Part shown: positions 1-10,000 of the stretch, one piece after another
How positions within the stretch are numbered: position 1 is the first letter of the stretch
How the letters are laid out: every line of letters starts with the position of its first letter
Source of the DNA: Zygnema cylindricum
Lineage: Eukaryota; Streptophyta; Zygnematophyceae; Zygnematales; Zygnemataceae
Reading direction: 5' to 3'
DNA: 26,819 nucleotides
Assembly (NCBI GenBank): GCA_037447655.1
Contig: JBBHKE010002791.1
Span: 1 to 26,819, forward strand
The notes under the pieces: generated by a model
What the model saw: the letters and a program-made list of their open reading frames with translations, nothing else
The model's database searches: none
Told to the model about the DNA's origin: nothing
Position numbers and translations under genes: made by a program

Positions 1-508
1 GTGCAGTTTTAGTACGGATTGGCACATTATGTGCACTATACTATTTAAAACCATCCCAATTAGAGTCGAAGAAACTAATTTAAACATCCTTTTATCAAGG
101 TAAATAAAAAATTCGTATTATTACTTCTATTAAAGGTTTAAGGATCAAAATTAAATCGCAAGAATATAGTATTAATCACGGTGTCCTAAGATAACGTATC
201 ACAAAGTCAAAAGCTACAAAAGTAAAAGTACATAAAAGGCCAGCTTATTGGCGTAAAAAATAGGTAAATATAGTACGCTATATTTGTACCGAGTGGTATT
301 ATAACTTTCTTATGTATGTTTAACGTTTTTAGGGCTCTTCAACAAGATGGACCCTTCGATATGGCGGAATAAAAGGTGGTTTGGTGTTAGGATGTTTCAC
401 TGTTTTTATGTTTTTTGACGGCAATTTGGGTCTGCCGTTTCACACGCGACCTTCACACCTAAAAACGCAAGATTCACAACAGTGCATAAACAGTACGGTA
501 CGGTATAG
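1..508. other. AT-rich spacer without recognisable gene
   Basis: No convincing reading frame or RNA gene was seen. The right end (about 490-510) is a run of GTAC-type words leading into the first inverted-repeat element. Confidence 0.5.
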
Positions 509-510
509 TA

Positions 511-1073
511 CAGTACAGCGCCAATCGCTATTAGCGTATTGAACGCTAATTCAGTCTCGCTTTTTTTTTTCCAAATTCTTAAACAGCATAAATTATTATG
601 ATTTTTCCTTTATGCCATTTATGGTTTTTTTTGTCCAATTAGCGTAAAATCGAAAGTACTATTTCATTTAAATAGTGTTGTGTACGGTAAGTATCAAATC
701 GTACATAATTGTACCTTTTTAAGTGAAAAGTATGATTAATGAGTTTTAGTAACCGCGGACGCAAGAGAATATGCGCTTTAAAAAGGGGATGAAATCGGGT
801 TGTCAAAAATCAAGTTCGCACACATTTGTCCAACAACCACGTTTCGAATGTGTGAACGTACGATTTGTGTACCATTTGTCAGATTTTGTACGTGCACCTA
901 TATTAGTGTTCGCGACTGACATTTTTTTTTTCAAAGATTCAAATTAGAATTAGTAAACAATTAGAATGTATGTTTTTTTTGAAAATTTTCAAATTCTTAA
1001 TTAGCGTAAATCACTGTAATTATTCCTATGCGCTAAAGAAACCTGTACGCTAATAGCGATTGGCGGTGTACTG
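511..1073. mobile_element. MITE copy 1, pogo/Tc1-mariner-like (TA target)
   Basis: A 563-bp element with terminal inverted repeats. The left end reads CAGTACAGCGCCAATCGCTA and the reverse complement of the right end reads CAGTACACCGCCAATCGCTA. TA dinucleotides flank it at 509-510 and 1074-1075. A 17-bp internal word (989-1005) occurs in reverse complement in copy 2 (2844-2860), so the two are one family in opposite orientation. It contains no transposase and would need an autonomous partner. TA plus CAGT ends are known for plant pogo-like MITEs such as Emigrant; assignment to that group is inferred from the ends only. Confidence 0.7.
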
Positions 1074-1075
1074 TA

Positions 1076-1302
1076 CAGTACACCTTCAATCGCTATTAGG
1101 GTAAATAATTTTTCCGCCACTCAAAACATCTTTTCTGCGTACACACTTTTCCGATTTTCAATTTCAGACCGCCAATCGGAAGCCTAGAATTTTACCTTTC
1201 AATCGCAGCCATCAGATCTTCACTCGGACAAGTGTGTACCGAGAAAAGATGTTTTAGTAGACGAAAAAAACATTAATTCTAATAGTGATTCACGGTGCAC
1301 TG
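1076..1302. mobile_element. MITE copy 3, short subfamily with inner inverted repeat
   Basis: A 227-bp element directly abutting copy 1, sharing the TA at 1074-1075, with a second TA at 1303-1304. The left end is CAGTACACCTTCAATCGCTA; the right end in reverse complement is CAGTGCACCGTGAATCACTA. Inside is a second 32-bp inverted repeat (1122-1153 and 1224-1255, 28 of 32 positions matching) containing AAAACATCTTTTCT and TACACACTT. The same inner repeat and the words GCCAATCGGAAG and CTTTCAATCGCA recur in copy 4, so this is a distinct subfamily rather than a simple deletion of copy 1. Confidence 0.65.
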
Positions 1303-1466
1303 TACTGTTAGTCTGTTACTGTAGTGCCGTCATTTCAATTCTCCCCTGCAAAATATTGACGGCGATCGGGACGACCGTTCGCCTAAAGAACGAACGGCCA
1401 AGATTTAAGTTTTTTTTCTTCGGGCAATTTTGAGAAGTAATTGGGGCCATCCGTTTGCGGGCGGTT

Positions 1467-1542
1467 CAGGGTTTATAGGATGTTTTTCAGGGTTTTAAGG
1501 GTGTTTTTCGGGTTATTTATGGTGCTTTTAGGGTTTTTTCGA
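1467..1542. repeat. 21-bp minisatellite, three to four degenerate units
   Basis: Units start at 1467, 1488 and 1509, and a partial one at 1530. The unit pattern is CAGGGTTTTAAGGGTGTTTTT with substitutions. The G-run words look telomere-like (TTTAGGG) but the period is 21, not 7. Confidence 0.6.
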
Positions 1543-2531
1543 GAACTTCTTCCTTGTACCTGGGAGAATATGGACCAATCCTGTTCATTTCAGCTCTTCG
1601 AGATAGTACAACAAGGGGATGAACGATTTCGCGTTAAAGTCAACAGCTCATTGGAGCGTGTGAGTGAGACAATTTGAATTTTCTTTGACGGCCGCTCTTA
1701 CCGGCCGGCCAAATGCATAATTGCCAAGTCCAAAAAGGTGGCCGGTCTTTAAGACCAGACGGAAAGGCTGTACTGTACGTTAGTGTAGCTGTCCTATAGT
1801 AGCCGTTTGCGGCTATTTGTAGTTCAGGGAAATTTGTGGTTAAAAATTTCCATCAGTACATATTTGGAGAATTGGATGTATTATTTTGTCGGGATTCTAA
1901 AAGTTAAGTGTCCAGATGCCGAAGTCTATCGTTTTCTGTTACGCATTCGTAAATCTAGCATGTAAGACAAGCCTAACTTGTTGAAATATGTTACGACGGA
2001 AATTTTACTTCGGGCGTATCGACAAAGATATATGCTGACCTGGATTGACGTCCGTACAAAAACTTTTCGTGTCAGCTGAAGCACTTATGTTTTTCACAAT
2101 TTGGAGTGAAAATCATTTTTGTGCAAGCTTCACAAAACGACAATGCTATAGTCAACGTACAGGCTGTCAGCTTTGCTGTCAGTGTTGCCACGCTTAGCGC
2201 GACGTGCAGATGATGTCATACCGTACTGTACAAAAATGAAATGTAGATAACATATAGGAAAAATTATATCCAAAATTAGAAGATTTTATAGTAAAAAAAA
2301 TAGAGTATCTCGGAGGTTTATTACTTTATTGCTATTTCAACGGAAATGTCAATTGGATTTCTCCTAGCATACGACAAACAATTTTGTACGTGTGCGTTTC
2401 TCTACGATTTGTACTGTACTGTAAGTCTGTACCAATCTCGACAATTATAATTTACAATTGTACGGATATAAAGTTAACAAGTAGGATCATTTTGAAAACA
2501 TTTCACACTCAAAAAGCTCATTCACCAAACC

Positions 2532-2548
<17 letters not shown>

Positions 2549-2579
<31 letters not shown>

Positions 2580-2600
2580 CTATATATAATATATATAGTT
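2549..2600. repeat. TA dinucleotide microsatellite
   Basis: A poly-A run passes into a long TA tract followed by imperfect TA blocks. It is a simple sequence repeat with no coding meaning. Confidence 0.9.
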
Positions 2601-2777
2601 ATATTCATCCGTTCAAACCTTTTGTCGCCTTCGAAAAAAGCTCTAAAACAATATATCGGACGAGGGGATCCGCTATGGTTATAACAGGCTATTTAAAAAA
2701 AAAAAAAAAAAAAAAAGTGACTTTTTTATTTTAGACATGCGTAACAAATGCAATTTTGTCCTTGAAGGGCTAAAAAA

Positions 2778-3332
2778 CTACACCGCGAATCGTTATTAGT
2801 GTCAAAGTTTAAATAGTGTTGAAGAAAATTTACAGTAATTGATGCTAATTAAGAATTTGATTTTTTTCAAAAAAAAGGCGTATTCTAATTTCGGCGTTTA
2901 TGCTAATTTGGGAACAGCAAAAATGGAATGTTCGCCGTACGATTATATTCATTAAATCATTAATATATGTATCCATACAAAATATTGGAAATCGTACGCC
3001 GTCGCGAATCTAAAATGTCCGTATATGCTATACTAATTTAAGTTTCAGAATAATCACGTTTTTATTTAGCTCAAGTTCCTATGCGTGCTCGTCTGGTTTA
3101 ATTCATTTTTTGTAAAATTTCACTTGAAAAGGTACAGTTATGTACGGTCTGACATCGTTCGTCTACCACAATATTTAAATTTTAGTGTTTTTTCAGGCTT
3201 TACGCTATTTTGTACGGTACCTTAATTAACGTCAAGGAAAAATTAAAATCATGTATCCTATTTGAGGAAAAAAATCAAAATTTTAAGAACCCAAATTAGT
3301 GAACTTGACACTAATAACGATTCGCGGTGTAG
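2778..3332. mobile_element. MITE copy 2 of the same family
   Basis: Perfect 28-bp terminal inverted repeats (2778-2805 and 3305-3332) begin CTACACCGCGAATCGTTATT. The element is about 550 bp, close to copy 1, and shares its internal sequence in the opposite orientation. The extreme CAGT seen in other copies is not clear here, so the true outer edge may be TA-CACC at 2779 and 3331 or slightly further out. No transposase frame is present. Confidence 0.7.
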
Positions 3333-3550
3333 CAGAAGGTGTGGATAGAGATAGGAGCCAGGTGGATATGGAAACTCCTAAAATTTAGTTTATTTATTTT
3401 TTAGCGAAGGAAATTTTTATTGTTTTTTTATATTAATTATAGTACGCGCATATTACGTGTCTCCATTTTCGTACATTACAACATTATGGTACGGTGGCTG
3501 TCATCTACCGCATGCACGCAGTCATCAATTTTGTCCTTTCAAATGTTTAA

Positions 3551-3924
3551 TTCTGTCGCTTCTCAGATGCCGATGAGCCACCTAGAAAGCGTCCACGTCA
3601 GTCGGAAACCGACAACATTGTAAAGATTTTTTCGTATGAGGATTTTTTAGATTTTGCGGCTACGTGTCCAAACCGAGTTTTGGCATTTTCTTGAATGATT
3701 GCATGGAACTTACGGACTAGACACAATTCTGCAATTGAGAAGCTATCAGAGGTCCCAAAAGGCTTTAACAGCACCAAGGAATTCTTGTCGGACCAATTGA
3801 TTGCGACAGCCGACAAATTTGCCAGGCCAATAGGATGCTAGATGCCATTCGACCGTACTTCTCCGACAAGATCGCTTCAAACAGTGACGTGACAATATTG
3901 GGCCGCCAATTTGGCAGCCACTAG
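3551..3924 (+). pseudogene. Unidentified degraded coding remnant
   Basis: The plus strand is open from 3551 to a TGA at 3692-3694, stays in the same frame to a TAG at 3839-3841, then continues one frame over from 3841 to a TAG at 3922-3924. The peptide has a basic patch (PPRKRPRQ) followed by ordinary mixed composition such as FLDFAATCPNRVLAFS and a later segment with EKLSEVPKGFNS. Composition is unlike the AT-driven chance frames nearby, which suggests a real protein broken by one stop and one frameshift. I do not recognise the family. It could be a remnant of an autonomous transposon or a host pseudogene. Minus-strand frames over 3598-4027 appear to be shadows. Confidence 0.35.
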
Positions 3925-5293
3925 TGCCAAGTAGTACAAAGTCGTTGTTCTCGAGACTTAGTACTTTCTGTCCTGTAGTGACAACATGGTCAAGCTTTAC
4001 GCGTAAGATTTCGTACAATCCAAACAAGCGAGCACCTTTTTACCAAAATATAATCTCCGCCTGAAACACTTTCCGTCCTCCACGTGTCAGCTTTGGCGTC
4101 ACTTGCCAGTTTCATCCCAGCCGACAAAAGTTTTCATACGGAAAGCGTGCCAAATTGTAGGACTATTCAACATTTCAAATAATGCGCTATGTACGGAATT
4201 TCAAAAATGTACTGTAGCGCCCGCTGAAACAGTTTTCTAGGTCTTCATTGCGTATCAGGGGACCTCGGCCATTGATTGGTCCTTTCTAGGTCAAAACACT
4301 ACCCACCTGTAATGATTACATCTAACAACAGAAGTCCTGTTTTGTCCTTTTTAGTGCGGTCTTCTCCGGTTCGCAGTCCTCGTATCGTACAATAAATACG
4401 TGCGGATTATTTAGTGCGGGAAAAATCCTGCGAAGCGTACTGGCGCGATGCAAAAAAAATAGGATTGAGTCAGCGTGATCCTCCATTGGCTCAGTTCTCA
4501 ACTCTGTCGCTTAGTTCAGCCAGATTTTATATTTGAAACTTTGAACCTCGGATCTTTCCAAAAAAAAAGAAAACTAATTGCAATGGTTCATACAGAAGAC
4601 AGCCAATGACATCGATGGGTCTACATTCGCACCGACCAATCACGTGATGGTCAAATAGAATGGACCAATAGAAACGCATTTTAAATTTACGATTAAAAGT
4701 TCATTGTTTTTCGAAAAGTTTTTGCGTCACTTAATTTAACTTTCTACTTTTGGAAGTAAAATATTGAAATATTGAAACAGTGGAACTGCTTTTAAGCCGT
4801 ACACTTCTTAACATAGATGCATAGTTCAAAAGTAGGGGAAAGTAGGCCCATACAATATGCCTATTGTATGCAAAACATACATTATGACCTTAAGACCCAT
4901 ATTGTATTCCGACCAAATTGGACCAATTAAAACATCTGGACCAAAAATTGAAACAATTAAAGCATTCGGACCAAAAAAAAATATTCACACCGTCAGATTC
5001 GGACGATCGGACGGTCACTGATCAAATTCGTGATCTAAGAAGATCACATGAAAAGCCCGTAACACAACTTACGCTAAAGGCGCCGACCATACTTTTGAAC
5101 TATCATCTTAATCGTCCATGGAGAAACTCTTTGTGTCGTCGGATAAAATAAATTTTTGCAGCTAAGTCTAAAATTACAGTGTACGGATTGAAAAAAACGT
5201 GAAATCAGCACGGCCGACCATATTGAAAATCTGTAATTTTTGGCTTTCACAAATTGGCAGATTCTCTACGAGCGACAGTGGTACTGTACCGTA
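3925..5293. other. Gene-poor stretch
   Basis: No confident gene. It contains a perfect 9-bp inverted repeat with a 4-base loop (4849-4857 and 4862-4870) and an irregular GGACCAA-rich repeat at about 4917-4975 that makes a falsely regular reading frame. Confidence 0.5.
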
Positions 5294-6238
5294 CAGTACC
5301 GCGAATCGTTACCATTACCTCCATACGAAACAACAAATAGTACTGTACCACGTGTCTGTTTTTTATTACATCAAAATAGAACATGACAAAGCCAATCAAA
5401 ACTCAAATCAATCAACGGCTCACGATCTTACACAAAAACAATCGACGGTCATCCATCGTTGTCACCAGAGACGAATGCGACTACAATGCTTTGCCCTTTT
5501 AGAAAAAGGGCAAAGCAAAAACGCAACCTATAGAAAGCAGCCACGACTACCATTTTACCAATAAATGCTTGCCTCACGAACTGACCTAATCGCGACTCAA
5601 AAACCTAATTTCTGTCACGTAACTGAAAATGTCCATGCAACTGCAAATATGACTCCATGGACGATTACCGTCAGTTCCGCGGTCGGATTTTACGTTTTCG
5701 GTATAGTCACTGCAAATAGGGTTCCATTGACTCAATTTTTTAACTGCCAATAGTAAAAAAAAAACGTACCGTACTGGAGGCAACAAAATTTTGTGGTACT
5801 AAGTTGACGATCATCACATTAAAATAAAACTAAAATAACTTCGTATTGTGTGCCAACCTTCTACCCGACGAGAAAAAATAATTCTAAGGGGAAAATTCAA
5901 AAAGTTATCGGCATAAGAAACTGTTACAACCGATTTTTCCAAAAGTTTCATCCCTCTCAAGCTCATATTAATATATTTACGTGACACGCAAAACCTTTTC
6001 AAAACCAAAAACCCGTCAAGGTGTCAAAACCTTTACTTCTACAACACCGCTCATTAACGTTAAAGATTTATTATTTTTGATGAGAAATTGGATTTAATAA
6101 TAAAAACAGTACTAATTTAGTGCAAAGGAGACGTGGTGAATATCAGTCCACATCATTAAATAATGTTGTTAACATTATTTCAAGATATTTTGGCAAGAAA
6201 AAATCGCGACTGAACTAGTAACGATGAGCAGTGTACTG
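5294..6238. mobile_element. MITE-like copy 5, longer and diverged
   Basis: The left end is CAGTACCGCGAATCGTTACC, with TA at 5292-5293. The right end in reverse complement is CAGTACACTGCTCATCGTTA, with TA at 6239-6240. The length of 945 bp exceeds the other copies, so it holds an insertion or is a longer relative. Only the ends were matched, not the interior. A perfect hairpin lies inside at 5487-5517. Confidence 0.45.
5487..5517. repeat. Perfect 14-bp hairpin
   Basis: TGCTTTGCCCTTTT and its exact reverse complement are separated by AGA. It is not associated with a recognisable gene. Confidence 0.8.
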
Positions 6239-6240
6239 TA

Positions 6241-6666
6241 GTCGTTTAAAACTTTTATTCTCCTTGTTCTAATTTTTTAATCGAAAGCCCTCTTAAAATT
6301 GTTCGAACATTTTCATTGGATGTTGACATTTTCAATTTTCGCAAACGATGCCATTTCAACGGAAGGGAGGCGTAAACTAATCAATTGCGCGTCATTTCGT
6401 GACAACCCTAACTCAATGGTTCTTCATCATTCGTACTGCTCGTACTAAGAATTTCAAAATACGTACGAATAAAACCAATATGAACTTCAACTTTCGGGTT
6501 AATAACTATGTATCCATTGGGTTTAGCCTCCTTAATACTTTTAGGGTTTTCTGTTGCAAGTACATTTTTGGTAGCGTAACAAGAAAATTTGCTACATCAC
6601 GTTAGTTAGCAAAGGAAAAAGAATAACAATCCATTTTGTGTTGACTCCCGCAATTAATGATTAATG
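6241..6666. other. Gene-free stretch between MITE copies
   Basis: I see only short chance frames and no RNA gene or repeat structure. Confidence 0.45.
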
Positions 6667-7402
6667 CACTGCATAGTGTGTCGTTGTTAGTGTTAATGTT
6701 TTTTTTCCACTTAAAACAAATTTTTTTCGTACACACCTGTATAGTTTTCATATGGAAATCGCCAATCGGAAGGTGAGAACCTTCCCTTTGAAATTCTATG
6801 TGCTCCATTGCCACACAGAATTCGCAGATCCAAAGAAGCTAATCTAGATAGTGTCGACTCCAAGTTTATATAAACCTAAATGATTGACCCATTGACAATC
6901 AGAACCCCATTAGAGCTTCACCCCTGTGAAATAAGACTTTCTGTCTTTTCAGTTCCACCACAAAATGCAAAGTTAGAATATGAGTTTTGGATAACATTCC
7001 CCACTTTGACTTTCCCTTAGAAATGCAGCCACCCTGGCAGGCAAAAACTCTGACCGACTTCACCCCTGTGTAGCCTAGACTTCCTTGAGTCCGCAGCAAA
7101 AAGAATCACTGAATTTGCTCACCCGAGCATTAAGTTATCAATGGTCAAATATGACCTATTTGTACAAATGCTTCTCTGGGAGAGAGGTTGAAAAAACCAA
7201 AAATATTCTAAGTCCTAAGCTACCTCTCTAAACCTATTACTAAGGTACTAGACCAATCATATGACTGTAAAGTATAAGAAGGTACAGGTACCGCTGTACT
7301 TCTTGTACGACCATAGTACGGCAGGGCCGGTCCGTTGACGCGTGTCAGTTCCGGAGCCGTAGTTGCTCCTCCTGTAATATCCGTTGTCCAACCATATTTT
7401 GC

Positions 7403-7408
7403 CACGTG
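7403..7408. promoter_or_regulatory. G-box (CACGTG) in solo LTR 1
   Basis: CACGTG lies within GATGACACGTGGC on the LTR sense (minus) strand. The same block occurs in element A and in the LTR at 20902. Binding by bZIP/ABRE-type factors is inferred. Confidence 0.4.
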
Positions 7409-7613
7409 TCATCCGCCGACATGTGGTCCGCAAACCGCCAAACTTCTATTCCGGCATTCCGGCTCCACTGTGAGTCGTTCGATCACGAAGTCGACATTTG
7501 ATTGCATCCGTTGAAATCCAATGTCGTTGTGTTTCGTAATCGGTGTATATTGAGTATGTAGATTAGTGTTTGGTATATATACGTATGCTACGTAATAAAT
7601 GTATCGTTTCATT

Positions 7614-7693
7614 GAGACCTACGGGATAAGGCTAACGGCTACGCCGTACGTCGTATATCTCGAAGGAACCAGGTTCAAATCATAGTGGGGTCA
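7614..7693 (+). other. tRNA-like module a in solo LTR 1 (antisense to LTR)
   Basis: Reads GACCTACGGGATAAGGC at the D-arm region, matching 14 of 17 bases of the eukaryotic tRNA-Arg text GGCCTAATGGATAAGGC. About 50 bases later comes CCAGGTTCAAATC, a canonical T-loop/B-box. The 3' side of the T-stem is broken, so this is not an intact tRNA gene. Confidence 0.55.
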
Positions 7694-7796
7694 CACAAAT
7701 CAAACGTTTAATTACTTCTTTCCGTTTCTCTCTCCTTGTGTGATTTATGTTTATATTAAAGTTTAAACCCTATATAGTCATCTGCCCATTTATATA

Positions 7797-7855
7797 AATA
7801 GGATAGTACTGTTTTAGCAGATCATAGACCCATGTTCAAATCCGGTATGAGTCAT
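7797..7855 (+). other. tRNA-like module b in solo LTR 1 (antisense to LTR)
   Basis: A second, more decayed copy has GGATAG near 7801 and ATGTTCAAATCC at 7832-7843. Its distance from the LTR start (about 215-270 bases) equals that of the modules in the other LTRs, so module a may be a duplicate. Confidence 0.35.
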
Positions 7856-8380
7856 CTTCATTTTGGCTGACTACCCTCTCAACCCTCCAGCCTGTCTCCC
7901 TAACTATCTGTGGGTAAACATTGTGTTTCTTCTATCTCTCAGTGACTGCAACAAGTATATAGAGAAAGAAGTATTTCCAAGCACCAAGTAGAAACTTTAA
8001 AACCTTTTAATACTATCTTTTAAACACATAGGAAAATATAGACCTAGAAAATACTTAAATTTCAACACCCTTTCAATCGCAAGCATCAGATCCATAATCT
8101 GATAAGCGTGTGCGGATAAAAGGAGTTTTATGTGGATAGTAACACTCACAGCGATACACGGTGTATTACATTCAAAGAAATTTTTTATTCAACTACACAA
8201 CAATTTTCAACCGGGGCGATTAGGTTTTTTCTTGTTATGACAAACGATAACAATGTAAATAAAAATCCACTCACTTTTGAACAAAATTGCCCTCCCAAAA
8301 GTACAAATTTATGTAACGCAAAATTATTTTTTCATGAAAACAACAGTATTGTTGTCGATACTTTATGTGTAAATCTAAGG

Positions 8381-9312
8381 GCACTTTCCCATGAAACCGA
8401 AACTTAATCTTGTTACTTTCTATTTTAGCGAAGATTTTTCGTACTAATTTGAAAGCATTTTACTGTAACGCAAGGAATTGTTACTTTAAATTATGACAAA
8501 TGTAGAGGTGGGTGTAATTTTTGCCTGATGCAAACGACTACAAAAGTTTTGACAATTGATGACGTTTACAAAATAGCGACGGTTGTAGGCGTCTAGTTTC
8601 TTGTGACATTGAAGATGTTTATGGTTTGTGACGTTTTGACGCCACACTCACTTATGATAGCGTCAACGTCACTAATTTCGAAAAAAAAATGCCGTGGTTT
8701 CCCGATTATGTTTTTTCATCCTTTCTTACTCTACTTGCCACAAAATATGCCCAAAGACACCTAAAATTAATATTTCCCAAAGATCTTTCATTTGATACCA
8801 TTATTGTTGTTTTTCATCACAAGAATTGTGAGGTGGACTCTGTAATGGGAAAAGGAGAGAGAAACATGCGACTTAATGGAATTCGCTTTTTACGAAATGG
8901 CATCCAATGGTAGTGACCCCTCAACAACCCTTGTACGGAAAAAAGTGCAAGGAAAAAAGTATGCATATGCTGGAAATGTGCTGTGGTTTTTTTTATCGTA
9001 TTCACCGCAAATAAGTTTTCAAGAATCTCCGATGTGTGCGACATCTACTTATTCGTTCACACAATGAAACTTTAGTTAAAGTCACCTCGCGAGGTGATTT
9101 GAGAAGAAGTTTGAAGATGGGCTGGAGGGACGCGAGAGTCGGTCGAAACGCACTAGACGACAAAATGCAGTACATTTAAAGTTTAAAAGTGACGCAAATT
9201 GTATGGTGGTAATATCATTTTTTTGGTACGGCTGCGGATTTTCTAGTTGCAGGCTAAGTTTTGGAAGAAAACAACAGAAAAAAACCCTTAATTTTATCAC
9301 ATGGGAAAGTGC
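8381..9312. mobile_element. Putative TIR element of unknown type
   Basis: GCACTTTCCCATG (8381-8393) is repeated exactly in inverse at 9300-9312. The flanks give only a weak candidate duplication (AAATCTAA versus AAATTTTG). No transposase is visible inside. A perfect 16-bp palindrome lies at 9082-9097. Reading frames here are unrelated to any family I recognise. It may be a non-autonomous DNA transposon, or the inverted repeat may be chance. Confidence 0.3.
9082..9097. repeat. Perfect 16-bp palindrome
   Basis: TCACCTCGCGAGGTGA is fully self-complementary and unusually GC-rich for its surroundings. Confidence 0.8.
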
Positions 9313-9771
9313 AAATTTTGGTTCTATTGTAACAATTTTTTTTGACGATCATATATTGTCATGCAAAATGTAATAGCCAAGTCATTGGCTTTCTAGTTTT
9401 TCAATCACCACAATCATTGCATTTTGGAGAGAACCTACAGAAGGTCAATTAGCAAATCAACAGGGTGACAAAACTTGTAACTGAGCCGATGAGAGTTTTA
9501 CGTCCTCAATTTGTAAATTGTTATTGCCACGCACAAAAGATCTCATGTCTATAAAGGCAAATAGTAAATCATAGTGTTATGTATCGGTAAAGATTTGCCT
9601 ATAACCGATGTGGGAATTTTTTCGGGTAGCCAATAATCTATATATTGGTACGATATGGGTGTTATTGCTGATAAATAACCGATATTTACCGGTTATTATC
9701 GGTGATAACACCGATATGGATAACTATCAACGATATATGTTCGGCCAATACATATAAATGTACGGCCAGTA
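9313..9771. other. Gene-free flank of element A with CCGATA-type repeats
   Basis: Around 9580-9740, words of the form ATAACCGATAT, CGGTTATTATCGG and TCGGTGATAACACCGA recur in both orientations and form small hairpins. No coding sequence is seen, and in particular no continuation of the copia RT that abuts the other side of element A. Confidence 0.45.
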
Positions 9772-10000
9772 TGTAGAAATTAATGGTCCGTTTAAAGTAT
9801 TTTCTAGGTCTAAATAGAAATATAGAAAGAAGCCGAGACAGTCTACCTCTAACTTCTCTCTCTAACTCTCAAACTTGTCGCAGTCACTGAGAAGTTGGAG
9901 AGGAAGCTAGAGCCATGGCTGCCTAGTCTATCCAGAGGTTTACGAGATATGTATATTAGATTATTAACCGATTAGGGGTTTATTTACTAAAAGAATATAT

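Larger units (their letters stand above)
1305..2777. other. Gene-free AT-rich stretch with simple repeats
   Basis: I see no supportable gene. A degenerate 21-bp minisatellite lies at 1467-1542, a TA microsatellite at about 2549-2600 and a poly-A run at about 2694-2716. Open frames here encode only low-complexity peptides produced by these repeats. Confidence 0.5.
6893..8067 (-). mobile_element. Solo copia LTR (solo 1), inserted in MITE copy 4
   Basis: A 1175-bp LTR on the minus strand, beginning TGTTGAAATTTAAGTATTTT at 8067 and ending ATTGTCA at 6893. It aligns block by block with the LTRs of element A: the TATTTTCTAGGTC start, a CTTGTTGCAGTCACTGA block, tRNA-like modules, a GGATGACACGTGGC block, a GTACTT-rich block, a TTCACAGGGGTGAA hairpin and the end GGGGTTCTGATTGTCA. 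Flanking five bases are CCCAT (6888-6892) and CCCTT (8068-8072), a one-mismatch target duplication. No internal region adjoins, so it is a solo LTR, presumably left by LTR-LTR recombination. Confidence 0.75.
6667..8166. mobile_element. MITE copy 4, split by a solo LTR
   Basis: The left edge (6665-6692) matches the family terminus at 20 of 28 positions. The right edge in reverse complement reads TACACCGTGTATCGCTGTGA. Internal words GCCAATCGGAAG (left part) and CTTTCAATCGCAAGCATCAGATC (8071-8093) match copy 3, as does the inner inverted repeat around TACACAC. The two halves are separated by the solo LTR at 6893-8067. The right edge may vary by a few bases. Confidence 0.55.

Noticed and set aside
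2384-2734. 116-codon frame
   Set aside because: It is mostly translated poly-A and TA microsatellite.
3598-4027. Minus-strand frames of 72 and 93 codons
   Set aside because: They overlap each other and the more protein-like plus-strand remnant; composition suggests they are shadows.
4917-4975. Coiled-coil-like repeat peptide from GGACCAA repeats
   Set aside because: It is a short irregular DNA repeat giving an apparent peptide repeat; there is no supporting gene structure.
7614-7693. A host tRNA-Arg gene
   Set aside because: The T-stem is broken and no acceptor stem pairing is evident. It recurs at the same LTR position in other copies, so it is a component of the LTR rather than a host gene.
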